A DNA stretch of 64,000 nt from Heterobilharzia americana (Eukaryota; Platyhelminthes; Trematoda; Strigeidida; Schistosomatidae): positions 64,919,160 to 64,983,159 of the forward strand of contig OX104130.1 in the NCBI GenBank assembly GCA_944470555.2. The letters run 5' to 3'. The position numbers and the translations under genes were made by a program. A model generated the notes under the pieces. That model was not told the DNA's origin. It saw only the letters and a list, made by a program, of their open reading frames with translations, and made no database searches. Shown here one piece after another: positions 37,801 through 50,195 of this stretch (the first letter of the stretch is position 1; each line of letters opens with the position of its first letter).

Positions 37801-40800
37801 CCGTTCATGAAGTTGAATATAGCATCAGTGAATCTTGGTAGTCAATCAGTAACTTCCTCACTTAACGGCTATGACTTTGTGTTCACTCAGTTTAATTAAA
37901 ACTATTTTTCTCACTCAATTCAAGTAGCCAAACGCGTTGATATTCGTTCGACATTTCTAACTAAAAACTGTATCGAATTACACTTTAAGTTAGGATTTAG
38001 ATGTTGTGCAAAATTTCAGATAAACCATGACGTAAATAGTACACGAGATGTTTTCTTTCCCTGAGCACAAAGCCAAGTCTAGCAATAACGGTAATTCTAG
38101 CAAAATGACAATTTTCTGTACCTAAAATATATCCTATAAATCAAATTAGGAATCCCCAATAATATCATCAAATGGTGAGAGCAAATCAATTACTAGTTCA
38201 TTTCTTGATCAGTTTGTTAATTTTGAACATATAGCTTCACCACAGCCTTCGTTCAGTGCCATGTAAAAAGTCAAAAAGAACAGTTCAAACTGAGTGCGCT
38301 TTCAGAATTTGCCCACAGAAGCAGCGACAGCACTGGTAGTTCACCAATACAAGCCTGAGTGAAAAAGAAGTATGTTCACTTTCCCATCTTGCCAAGACCT
38401 TAGTCCTTCCATGTTTTCAATTTCACTATGATTACTCAGTTTACCATTCATCGTATAAGGTGTCAAAGTTTTTCCAAGCCATACAGTTCACTGTTAGTCA
38501 GGACACGCTCAGTTTACTATTATCACCTTCAATTTGACTGTTGTTTCTTTCTTCACCTTCTTAACAGCTATCGAGTAGACACTCCACCATCGCATTTCAC
38601 ATCGATTAATAATTTCCACCTTATCAAACTCCTTGCCTTTCTAGCTATTCTCACTGTCTGATAGATTATTTTACAACTTATCTGCGATCTCTATCTCATT
38701 TCGAACACTACTCCAATGGCGCAACCATATCACAATATTAAATAGTGAACTGTCATATGTTTGTGATATATATAAATACGATTGCACGGCTCCAGGAAAT
38801 GAAATCATCAAAAATGAAATTTTCTTTGCTAAATTATCGCTTCTTTTCACTACTGAATCAATTGTACTGTGCATTACGGAGACAAGAATAAGCAATAATG
38901 TAGATGTCCACGTCCGTGATTAACTGTGGGGATCCTTTGAACTCAGTAGTTTAGTATGTTCAGTAATAAATGCCTACAGCAAAGAATAACCGGTATATAT
39001 GTACATGTCAAGATAACGAACAGAAACTGACAATAAGGTGGAAATAAATTTATCAAATTTCTGATAAACAAAGTGAATCACATTTAAACCTAGCACTTTT
39101 AATAAAAAACAACAGTTGTTAGAGAAAACATGAAATCAGAACGTTGTATCAGGCAACAGAAGAATTAGACTTGCATAGAAGTAGGCAACTGAAATTCGTA
39201 AAGGAAATATGTTGACTATTCAGCTGACATTCAGTTAACTAGAATAAATCATCTCAATTCTAGTAGACTGTTTTTCGTATCTTTTTTTAATCAGTGATTT
39301 TATGAATATTTACTTGACTGGACCACTTACAATGCTTCAGAAAGACAACCAAACCTAATATGTAAATAATATTGTCTCTATAATCGGTATTTAACACAAC
39401 CCTATAGACCAGTGAAAAGTTTTTCAATATCCAAAGTGGTAGTTTATTTAATCCAGTCTGAATGGTGGTGAAAACAATAATATAATAAGCTGTAGTTTAC
39501 ATACAATGAATTTAATACCGGAAATGGATACGAAAGGAGAAATATCTATCGATTCTCCCCATAATGTTTCTTTATACACCATGAAACTGACCTTAATGTT
39601 GACATATATTGCAGATGAAATCACTATTAACAGAAAGAATTTTGAAAGAGACTTCTCAACTAAGTCTTCTGATTTTAAAAAGTAGCTGAATTCAGATTAG
39701 AAATATGCAGAAATTTGTTGACTAAGTACTGTACAAAAGAATATTTGACCAGGATATGTCTAAATATAGGATTTCATAAGACGCGGAGAATCAGCAGAAA
39801 AATGTTATTCTCTTGACCAGTCTAGAAATGGATTTAATTAGACCACCTAAAATAAACTGCCTCATTATTGGATTTCAACCAAATGTTTCCAGCTTACTGA
39901 CATGTGATTTTATCTATCGAGCAACAAGGCTTGACTGGTAAACAGATTTTAATTCCACCTTAACCAGAAAGCGTTGTTTCCAACCTTCTTGTGATCGATG
40001 AATACACAACTGCTTGTATTTTGTGGCATAGGTCTACTCAACCTAAAGAAAACTTATAAAACAATACGTTGATTTGTAGGTATCTCATCCATATTTCAAC
40101 ATGCAAGTCGCGACTGACATTATGTTGAGTTTTAGTCAGGAGTTCTATTCCTTAGATTATCTCAGTAACCTATAGACTGCTAGTTAAAACTCACTTGAGA
40201 AACAGGTTTTCTTATAATTTCATTAATTTGCCGTACACGTAGTATACTTTAGTGGTCTACGTGAATGAAGAAGTATCCTTCTTTATTACTGCTATTCTGT
40301 CACCCACACTTATATGATATCTATAATGTCTCTTAAAAATGAACGATAACTCTATGAATAATTGAAGGACAACATATATTTTCAGTCTTAAATTTATCTT
40401 TATATTAATTTTGTTATCATTATTATTACTATTCTTATTGAAACAGCTACCTTTTAGTCCTTAGAGCACTTCCTGTACATTTAAACTCTCGGGTAGACTA
40501 CTTCATCCTTATCTGCATTCTAGATTTGACTATTTTTTTCAGAAATCTCCATGATTGACGGGCAAAAGTAACAGTGGATGTACTATTGGTTCAGTGAGGT
40601 ATATGAATAAGTGGATAAAGAGGTAGTATTACGGAGAGATTACATCCTCTATTATTCCTCCCTTAGCGAAACTTCATCTACATTTCTTAGTTATGAATGG
40701 ATGAAACTAATACATAAGAACAGACATCAGTACCGATAACATTATACCTCTGAAAGGTATTTTTTCCTTTTCTCTCTAGTTATTTTTTCTTCTAACTTCC

Positions 40801-41261
40801 TCTTTTATTTTACTAATCAACAGGAGTGTAAACAGTTTTTAGTAAGAGCAGGAAGTTAGAAATACCTTAAGGATACTGAGGACTGTCAGTTAACTAACTG
40901 CTTCTTTTTATCTGATACATAAATGTATTTAAAATATTCATACAAGTGCACAGATATGTACAACGGAATGTAGATTCTTCTTTTACAGTACACAGAAACA
41001 AATAAATCCTAGACTTCATTTGCTATCCTTCTGTTCGAAGTTTACATTTCCGCTTCTTTATGCTGAGAAACTTGTTGGTTGAACTAGGTATAAGCAAGCA
41101 GCTAAAATGATGTACCCGGTTCGACTCTTGTGAAACAGATAAAACAATTCTTTTCAACTTCATTAATTGTCATGGTAATGGGATTGGTTGCAGGCATACT
41201 GTTGAAATTTTCCGAATATGCACAAGTGAAGAGAATTTCCTCATTTTATGTTTATCTTGAT

Positions 41262-41440
41262 ACTTAGTAGTGGAATCCAGGCTACGCGCTTCGTCCTATT
41301 TGGAATTCGTCAACCGGATTTGTCTGCACACTAGTGATTGATGCTGCTTCCACTAGGACTTGAACCCAGTATCCATCGCTTCAAACGCCAAAACGTTATA
41401 CGCCAGACCACTTAGGTACGTTAGTCACCTCTTGTGCAAT
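41262..41440 (-). repeat. SM-alpha-type repeat with hammerhead motif, reverse
   Basis: On the minus strand: tccggttgacgaattccaaataggacgaagcgcg...cctggattccac. Stem II is partly kept (UUCC/GGAC), GAAA has become GAAG, and the tRNA-like head follows at about 41345-41420 (B box gggttcaagtcct). Confidence 0.75.
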
Positions 41441-42599
41441 GAGTATCAGTTGTTGTTTTGAGACTAATAATTTTCTGTTTGGTATCTGTAATCAGCATTC
41501 AGTGTGCAACAACCTCCTGATATTTATGAAATGAGATACCGAATCAGCATTCCAGGCTAGAATAACTCTAGCTCAGACACTCAGCTTAACTTTTCGACTG
41601 AATCTTCTTTTAATAAAATCTTTAGTTCTTTTACTTCTCTTCAATATGAGACTCAATTTAACTGTGCAATAATCCACCTTTTTGTGAATGAAACTTCAGT
41701 TAACTTTGTCAAACAGATTTTTGTAAAGTTCTGTAACAATAAACTTAAACAAGTTTAACTATAACCATTAAAGTTTTAATATTTTACTTCACTCATCGAT
41801 GATGACTCAGTAAGCCGAAATAGGATTTATAAATTTAGTTTATTTGTATTTTTTTTTCTATATAACCGTTTTCCTTAATGATTTTCACTGAAAGAAAAAG
41901 GGAGCAGATTTGCCGAATGAGGTAAGCACAAAGACTAAACAGCATGAAGTTGGTTATCCTACATTGACCAGACGGGTGCATACAATCCAGTTCTTCAGGA
42001 GATCAGTCGTAGCCCATAAACCTCTCTGGTAGAGTCTTCGATTGTAGACAACTCAAAACAACCTATTAACATTGGTCAGTGAGGTATTTATTCTACTCAA
42101 ACAATATCCCTAATTACCTCAATGTTATTTCGATTCAGTATCCTTATTATCCCTATCCCTATGTATGTGCACAATATTTACAAGCCATTTTCCAACGGGC
42201 TTCGCTCAGCCCTATCTTCTTAGGTATGCTCTTAGCTATCATCTTTTAAATCATTCTGAATCCAGAAAAAGCATTAAAGTTTCCAGGTTCATATAAAAAG
42301 AAGAATAGTAAATAAATCTAAAACATTGAAGTACGTGAATTAATTGATTTATGGCTTGCAGTAATTGGTAAATAGGTTTTTTATAAAAATCATACATAAG
42401 CTATTACCTGACTGATGTGACAAAATATCTCTATAATCCTCCATCTGATGTCGGTCTGTGATGAATATCAAACTGAAATCAACAAATAAATCTCCACAAA
42501 CCCCGAAAATGAGTTACTCTAGTGCTTATTAGCGACCTGCTTCGAGATGATATTCTTGAATTTCTAGTCAGAAGTCATGATTAGTGAGGGCAACTAAGT

Positions 42600-42870
42600 T
42601 AAGCGTGAGGACAGTTATTCAACGATGGCATTGGATGGAGGTCACACTATATGGTGAAATCACAAAAGTAAGAAATACAAACCAATGGATTCCGAGTCAG
42701 TGGCTCAGTTGTAACGTGCTGGTCAGGGAACCCGAAGGTCCTTGATTTGATCTCTGGTGGATACACTCATGGGTGTGCATTGCTTAGAAGGAAACAGCTA
42801 TCCAGTGCCCCCCAGATTACCTGTATTTCTTCAACTTATGTTTGTCAATGCTAAATATTGACCTGAAATC
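42600..42870 (+). repeat. Family B tRNA-headed hammerhead-like repeat, decayed core
   Basis: The head has A box cagtggctcagttgtaacgtg and B-box-like ttgatttgatctc. Then GCAUUG-CUUAGAAGGAAACAGCUAUC-CAGUGC: stem I GCAUUG/CAGUGC pairs completely and stem III is kept, but the CUGAUGA and stem II segment is deleted. Confidence 0.68.
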
Positions 42871-43594
42871 AAAATTAATAAGGTTATCTCCAGAAAGGAT
42901 AAACTATGAATCAATTCTTTAGGGTGCTTAATTGATTTCCAACTAAGAAGAGTAGAATTTCCATTTATGCTTAAATTTCATTCAGTAATTTTGTAAGTGA
43001 CTTCAGCACAAAATAAACTATATCTTGTCATTGTATATTGATCAAACTAGAAGAAAGACACAGACGTCAGTTTACGTCTGTCAACTTTGAGAAGATAAGG
43101 AGGAACATATGAAATTAACACATCACTACATCATATTTAATTAAATTGATAGCTTGCATCAATGCTATAAATTATGTATGAATTAAAAATAATCAGTCAA
43201 CAACAGAAATCATTTATACTTCTTAATTTCAATAAAAATCAAAAAGAAAACTCCCATATAAGAAGTAAGGTTGAAATTAATTGTTTGTTTCAATATTGTT
43301 ATTATTTTCAAAATATTAAGAAAACAGAAACCAGAGAAAACTTCAAAATTTAATTTTTATAATGAATCAACATAATAATATATAAGTACATTAAAATGAT
43401 TCAAGTTAATTATTGAAGTCAGTGTTCATATTTTCAGTGAACCAAATAAACAAACAATCAATGAACAGAATTGATACTTTAAAGACAATAAACAATCAAT
43501 TTTTAAAGAAAAAGATATGAGATATGATTTTGAAAGTGATCGAATAATTTTTATAAAGATATACAAATACATTAAGTTAGTTTGTTTAGTGGTG

Positions 43595-43714
43595 TTATTC
43601 TGAAATACTTGAGCCATCACTGTTTTCTTCTAAATCAGGACGAACTCGAACAGAGTGGTTATAAAGACCTTCAGCCATCAGATGTAGTGCTAAACAATTT
43701 TGTCCACCTGAAGC
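43595..43714 (-). CDS. en: Engrailed homeobox protein, last exon (EH5 block and stop)
   Basis: After acceptor tttctag (43715-43721, minus strand) the exon encodes 39 residues and a stop (TAA, 43597-43595). It starts ASGGQNCLALHLMAEGLYNH, which matches the conserved C-terminal engrailed block that follows the homeodomain (typically ...LALQLMAQGLYNH), then a short acidic end (PDLEENSDGSSISE). It starts in phase 0, as required by the exon ending at 48740, across a 5.0-kb intron. Its first two residues complete the homeodomain (positions 59-60). This exon is too short to be found by ORF length; the family match and splice phase are decisive. Confidence 0.93.
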   Translation of the reverse strand, partial: ASGGQNCLALHLMAEGLYNHSVRVRPDLEENSDGSSISE

Positions 43715-44164
43715 CTAGAAAGGTAGAGAAGAAAGTGAATGGATATACATAGATAAGGCAACTGAAAACGCACGACAGTACTTTCAGACAGAACTTATAT
43801 TCGGGTGAATGTTTTACAAGGATACCAATTAGAATACTTGAAAAATGCTTCATGTATCACTAAATAAACTGTCAAATAGTGAAAACGTTCTTGGAAAAAC
43901 GAACAATAATTTTGAGTGAACGCACAGCCTATCCACGAATATGCAAGTAGTATGAAACGTTTAATGAAAATAGTGTGCTTCATATTTTGACCCTTCGAAC
44001 ACTAGCCATGAAGCACAATATTCCGAGATGATATAATCCGCACACTTTACTGACAGCTAACTGAATAGACGAGAAGACTGAACTGGATGAGACAGTTGAT
44101 TCCTCCTACAAGAACAGACCATTAACCTAAAAACATGCGTGTATAAATGCGTGACAATCTGAAG

Positions 44165-46575
44165 GGGAGACACAGCCTACTGGACACAAGATCAGATCAA
44201 GAAAGGAAGCAGATGTAGGTTCACACAACTCACTATCTAGTGCAAAGGACCTTCAAAACCAACTGGAAAGCCTCCAAAGAAGCTGGTGATGGTAGACCAC
44301 AGTCCAAGTTCAACACCTAGAAACTGGAGGACAAAACTACAACGGACATCTTTACGGCAGCCGTCAAGACAAAATGGGAGATATCGAGCAACACCCCTGA
44401 AGAAACCTGTGTGGAAGAATACTGGAAGTCTTTGAAAGAGATGTGGAAATAAACCTGCATAACCGTATTAAGAAAGAAGAAGAAACAAGATAGGACAAGG
44501 AATGGATCTCGATGGACACATGTAAGCTGACAGAGGAGGGAGAGGAGGATGGTGAAGCAGAAGATGAAGCAGTGCAGTACAAGCACGCTCAACGTCAAGA
44601 GGAACTGAGTACAACCTATAAAACACCACATCGGAAAAAGAAGTGAGGAAGAGTGCACAGAAATACAAAAGACACTTCTACGACAAATTGCCAAGTGAAG
44701 CAGAACAGGCTGCAGGTAGGAGAGACTGAGACCTGACAACATTATATCAAATAACCAGCCTACTATCTGGAAAGAGATCAACGCACATGAAACCAAGAAG
44801 AGATAGTGAAGGAAACCTTGCTATCAAAAAAGAGAAACAAAGGAAACTATGGGCTGATCACTTCAAAAAGCTCTTGAATCGACCACCACCTGAAATACGC
44901 CCAGAAATACCACCAGCAGCTCAGCCACAGAACTGCAAGTGAACGCAAACCCTCCTACGAAAGCAGAAGTCCTGAACGCCATGAAGTTACTGAAGGCCGG
45001 AAAAGCAGCAAAACCGGATGGAATTCCTCTAGAAGCACCGAAAACAGACGCAGAGACAACAGCGGACACGCTCACACCACTACTGCAGAAGGTTTGGAAG
45101 GGAAGAAGGAAGAAAAGGTACCTTTCGATTGGAAGAAGGGCTACCTTGTCAAACTTCCTAAGAAAGGAGACCTAAGTCTTTGCAAGAACTGGTGAGGAAT
45201 CATGCTCCACCCTTGTCCACCCAAAGCAAGCAAAATATTATTCCTCATCATCACGGAGAGACTAAAAGATGCGCTTGATTCAAAATTACGACCGGTTTCA
45301 AGAACAACAAATCATGTGAGGATCAAATTACAACACTACGCATCAGCACTCAGCAAAGTATAGAATGGCAATCAACTGAACTCAACCTCAACTTCATCGA
45401 CTTTGAAAAGGCCTTTGACAGCGTCGACCGAGAAGTAATTTTCCAGGCAGCTGCTTCTACACTATGGTTTTAGTGCCAAAAACTTTTATCAACCTCATTC
45501 AACGGCTATATGAAAAGGCAACATGCCAAGTGATTCACAATGGAAAGCTGAGTGACGCCTTCAAAGTGAAGACTGGAGTAAAACAGTGCTGTCATCTACT
45601 ATTACCCACGATCTTCCTGATTGTAGTCGACTCGACTTGACTGGACTGGACTGAACTGGGTCATGCAACAAACTGTAAGGGGGAGAAGAGGGGTATACAT
45701 TCGATCGGCGAAAAGACCCTAGAAAATTTGGATTTCGCCGATGATGATTTATGTCTTATGTGTAATGCCATTCAAACTCGAAAATCTACAGATAAACACC
45801 AACAAGTTGACAGAAGAGACGAAGCAGCGAAGACAGGACACCATCCAAGTGAACTTAGAGAAGACAGAGGTGATGAAGACACCCAACTAACAACAACATC
45901 AACAGCAAGCACCAATCATCATTAACGGGAGAAAAGTAAAGGAAGTAGTCTGTTTCACTTACCTAGACAGCATCATTTCAACTACAGGTGGCACAGATGA
46001 GAACGTCAAAGCAGCTAGGATTGGAAAAACAAGACAGGCGTTCATTAACCTGAAACCAGTATGGAGATCTCCACTCAGCACAAAGAACAAGATCTTGATT
46101 TTCAACACCAATTTCAGTCAAGTCAGTGATTTTATGTGATGGTTAAGAAACTTGGCGAGTTACGAAAAGCATTTCCAACAAACTACAGACATTCATCAGC
46201 AGCTGCCGCCTACGCTCGCTCAATACTTAAAATCAGATAGCCAGAAAGAATAAGCAACAAGGAACTCTGGCAACGAACCAACCAAGAACCTATTCCCCAA
46301 CAAATATTCAGAAGAAAGTGGAGATGAATTGGGTATACACTGAGAAGACCGATTGGGGATATCACGCTCCAGTCTGAGCCATCGAGTTGAATCCAAAGAG
46401 GAAACGACAAGTTGGGCGTCCGAAGTGACGGTGATATGGAGATTATGTGAGGAAGAAATGAAAGCTTGTAGACAGTCGTGGAGCCAGGTTGAAAAGGCTG
46501 CAGAGAACAGAGTGCAATGGAGGCGTGCTACTGAAGCCCTATGTTCCACTAGGAACCCAAGGGAAAAATAATAAT
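44165..46575 (+). mobile_element. RTE/SR2-like non-LTR retrotransposon, 5'-truncated
   Basis: It is the same family as 16212-19470, in opposite orientation. Homology starts in the linker after the endonuclease (acacagcctactggacacaa). It then shows LNAMKLLKAGKAAKPDGIP (about 44965), KKGYLVKLPKKGDL (about 45130), NFIDFEKAFDSVDRE (about 45390), DFADDDLCLM (about 45730, the catalytic ADD with an inserted Asp codon) and the C-terminal domain. It ends ...AAGGGAAAAATAATAATATG. Many frameshifts make it inactive. The truncated 5' end is typical of target-primed reverse transcription. An internal run, gacttgactggactggactg (about 45635), is a local expansion absent from the other copy. Confidence 0.9.
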
Positions 46576-46999
46576 ATGTGTGACATGTGACCTCATCCAG
46601 AATTCGAAACAAGCATCCAATAACTAGTCAGTGAATTATCTTGAGAGTAAGGGGGGTAAACTGCTAGCATGCCATAAAAATGGAAGGAACACAGCGGTTT
46701 AAAAATCCTTTGATTAGTAAAGAATGTTTCATCCAATCTGAGGCCTTCCAACAAAGTAGCATATAGCTTATTGACACGGAAAGATACCTAACTCTTGTAG
46801 TAAACGAATTAGAATAAAGTCTTTTAATTTGAACAACCGCAGGCAGACCAATCATCCCTCATACACATCCCTCTTCAACACTAAGGAAGATTACCTAATT
46901 GGTTGAAACAACTGCATCTCCATGCTTCATTTGCTGAAAGGGAGTAAAGGCTCATTCTTGAAAGGTATAAGAAATTAAAATTAACTAGAGAATATTCTC

Positions 47000-48106
47000 C
47001 GGAGTTGTCTTGATTCAACTGGTATTTTCACTGTTACTGTACACCGAAGTTTTATCAACCTTTACAATAGGTTTCCACTAAGTTCCAAATAGATGAACTT
47101 ATTCTCTTGAAACTAGAGAATGTCTTTCTTGAACCATTTATTAGGGAATTTCCATTTTACTTTTCGGTATATGGATGATATGTTCATCTTGTAGGACAAC
47201 AATATGGATAGGCTAAAGATACTTAGCGGATTCAACGCAGTACACCTTAGGGTGAAGTTAATATGTGGTGAAGAGTCAGAAGACAAAATAACTTCGTATG
47301 ATATTCTTCTCTCAAGATGAAGTTTTCTTAGAAGTAAGTGCATGGGACAATGCACACATTTTCTTAGCTTCATCTCCCTTCAGTATAAACGAAATCTGAA
47401 GACTCTAAGTTGCAGAATAAAGGCAATATGTTAGGAAGATAAAATTTAGGAGGAATTAACCGCTTGTACAATACACTAATCAAAAATGGCTACTCTTATA
47501 AGTTCATAAAGAGATATATGATTAAAAAATGATAAGAAAGAATATTCCAACAGTTAGCAGAAAGCAGCTATATATTCCGGTACAATTAGGAGGTGACGTG
47601 CCAACGGAGATATTAATTACAACCCATGCAGATCAATTCGAAGAAATTTTACTGCTGGTAAATCATATATTATGTTTCCAGATGCCCAATGATGATAGCG
47701 AGACTGAAAGATGAATTGCCCAAACTGGTCACTTCCTGTTGTGTTTTTCAGTTCTACTCCTCCTAAGGAAACAGTTACGTCGGTCACTTTTCTGGGAATG
47801 TAGTTTTCCGTGCTCACAAACACCTCCCAGTATGGTTAGGCAAAGGTGTGATAAAAACCACTACCAGTTATAATATTAACACACTTGCTTCAAAACAACC
47901 ATAAGATGGATATGAATGAGTCCTTTACCATCCTCTACTGGGTTCCCATCAACTTGTCTAAACATACCTGGCTCCGAATCCTTCAACCTACAGAAGCAGC
48001 GGAAAACAGGATTAAACAACAAGAGTTAAATGTTCAAAAAAAGCAGGTGTTGCCACTACAATCAACTGGACCTAATTCGGGACTCACAAATTCTTTAGCA
48101 TTTTAA
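47000..48106 (+). mobile_element. Penelope-like element fragment (RT catalytic region to C-terminus)
   Basis: Frames on the + strand read FHFTFRYMDDMFIL (about 47145-47190, the catalytic YMDD), then a block with FLSFISLQYKRNLKTLSCRI (about 47360-47420), RKNIPTVSRKQLYIPVQLGG (47530-47590) and a C-terminal segment, RILQPTEAAENRIKQQELNV (about 47970-48030), ending at TAA 48104-48106. Stops separate the pieces. It differs from the element at 2720-4090 (YVDD) and seems closer to the family at 62175-62700. Confidence 0.75.
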
Positions 48107-48739
48107 TCCAGGTAATCTTAGGTAATCTGAAATGATTTCATAACATTCTCTTGACTTATTTCGTTCCCTAACATGAGTAACATTCCATCAAGCTATTATT
48201 TTTCAAATTACCCATCTTTGTTTATTGCGTCTTACTTTCATGCACACCCTTCCATTGTTTTACTAAACTATCACTATAGCATTACATTATCCATATAATC
48301 AATGATTTTGAACTGAATTCCAGTGATAACTGAGCCTGGCATTACCGTTTATGCAAGACTTCTGAAGTGATTTCCTCAACTGCATAAAATGAATAACAAG
48401 CTGTTAAACGAAAACTAAATACTTCCAGCCTAAAATTACACAACAAGAACATAACCCTGTAGTATCTGAAGAAAAAACAATCGAAATTTATACTTTTTGT
48501 CCATTCAGACGGCTTTTAAAGAGAGTTTATTGAGTATAACATGCCCCTTTTTAGTAATGATCGTTTAAGAATCACTGAGGTTAAACATTTTCCACCCTAT
48601 TTATTCTTTATAAAAGTGAATAGTGTGCAAACGAAGTTCTGTAAACAGCTCTCTAATAAGCGTTAGAACGCAAAACGGACAATGGTTTGTCGATATGATC
48701 TATAAAACACTCGTTTTAAACAAAGATTTGTGGATTTAC

Positions 48740-48842
48740 CTTCTTGGTTTTTGCTCGCTTGTTCTGAAACCATATTTTTACTTGAGATTCCCTCAAATCC
48801 AGTTCTTTGGCCAGTTTCTTACGACGAACTTCATCAAGGTAA
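48740..48842 (-). CDS. en: Engrailed homeobox protein, homeodomain helices 2-3 exon
   Basis: This 103-nt exon lies between acceptor accgatttag and donor AAGAAG|gtaaat. Its first base completes the split Arg codon (CG|T) of the previous exon, then 34 codons run [20 protein letters not shown] and on to [14 protein letters not shown]. This is homeodomain positions 25-58, with the invariant W48, F49, N51 and R53 and the engrailed-type Gln50 and NKRAK. Thr56 replaces the usual Ile. The protein is a sequence-specific nuclear transcription factor, typically acting with Groucho-type corepressors in patterning and neural identity. Confidence 0.96.
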
Positions 48843-50134
48843 CTAAATCGGTGAATTCCAAGATAAAAGTATTCACATTGAAATTTAAGAAAAAAGTGAG
48901 AAAGATACAAAATCTTGTTTTAGTAATAGTGAGAATGGAAAGGATACAACTACGGGGTTACTTGATGATTTATTTATCAGATTTTTTTTCTATATTAAAA
49001 GAAGACATTTTTGCCAAACGCCACTTAAATTTATAACGCTACTCAACCTCATAAACAAGCGGCTTTCCGAGGAAATGCAGAAGAATCTAACATACTACAC
49101 CTTATAAGCAAACTTTTGTACTTATTCCAGAATATTTTAAGGATTATCTCAAGACGTAGTCATTACCACATTAAGTGATGAACCTTATTTCGCCATCAGT
49201 GAAAATACTCTTCATATATCCGAATAGGATAAAGATTCTAGGCTCAATCGATTTGAACATAGATGTTCACTTTCTTAGATTACAGTAGCCACCTATCTAG
49301 ATTTAGCAGGTGACTCAGTGCAGCTTGTCATCTGATGCTTATATGCGTCGGAAAAATATCAAACGTCATGGCTGCAAGTAGCAACGGTAGGATGATAGTA
49401 TTTGTCATCTATGTGGACATTATTACTAAAAAATGATATAGGTTAGGCTGGAGCCTACGAATTACTGTAGAATATCTCTTATTTTAGTCTTAGTTGGAGG
49501 GTTTTAGCTTAGTCTTTGCAGCTTACTAATTTCTTCTAACAAGGTGAACAATTTTCTCTAACTCAACTGGTAAGCCGTAATTAACTTTTTGAGATGACTT
49601 ATATATAGATTTATTGAATTATTTCTCACAGAGACAGGGGCACTGACCTGAAAAGAGTATCTATCTATAACGGTTATCGCATATTTTACCATTTGTGTGA
49701 TAGAACAGCTGATTTCCAAAGAATCCTATCTGTTATCTGGTAGGGAAGTTCAGACTACAGTACTACATTAGTCCATCACTCAGAAAATAATTTATCACGT
49801 TTTGGAATCAGTTAGCCACTCCTTCTTAAAAGGCACAAGTTTCTTCTAATTTGAGAGGACTTGATTGTTATTGAGCTTTTGACGGAACGATTAATTTCAA
49901 AGTACTCACCACTGATAGACAGACAAAGTTATTAAATGAAATAAAAATGATGGCGCTGCTGACATGAGAACATTTAAATTTCTTTGATGAACTGAGACTC
50001 TCTAAATTTGTGAGAATGAAGTCCTTCAGGAAAAAGAGCAAGTATTTTACAACCCAGAATCCATTCTTCAGAATATAGAACTCCCTGTCAACAATTCAGT
50101 AGTTCTATATTTAAAAATGCAATCATTATTCAGA

Positions 50135-50195
<61 letters not shown>

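Larger units (their letters stand above)
32901..43594. other. Intergenic region between the convergent cadherin and engrailed genes
   Basis: About 10.7 kb separate the cadherin tail ORF and the engrailed stop codon, and the two genes point towards each other. It holds hammerhead repeats at 34815-35255, 35696-35750, 37645-37800, 41262-41440 and 42600-42870. Small frames (33870-34124 +, 36767-37075 +, 38428-38661 +, 38671-38895 -) show no recognisable family and no clear exon context. I see no other gene. Confidence 0.65.
43715..48739 (-). other. Engrailed intron between homeodomain and EH5 exons, with nested retroelements
   Basis: 5025 bp, GT-AG. It contains an RTE-like LINE copy (44165-46575) and a Penelope-like RT fragment (47000-48106), both in the + orientation and so antisense to engrailed. 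The remainder (43715-44160, 46580-46990, 48110-48739) shows no features. Confidence 0.85.

Noticed and set aside
44317..44796. 159-codon minus ORF resembling a membrane protein
   Set aside because: Complement of the charged linker of the + strand RTE-like LINE; its hydrophobicity comes from reading the opposite strand.
48623..49036. 137-codon + strand ORF
   Set aside because: It is antisense to the engrailed homeodomain exon at 48740-48842; the minus strand has the family match, splice sites and phase.
22114..50191. CRISPR-like or origin-like repeats
   Set aside because: The only short regular repeats are simple TA, TAA and TGAG microsatellites; there is no spacer-repeat structure.
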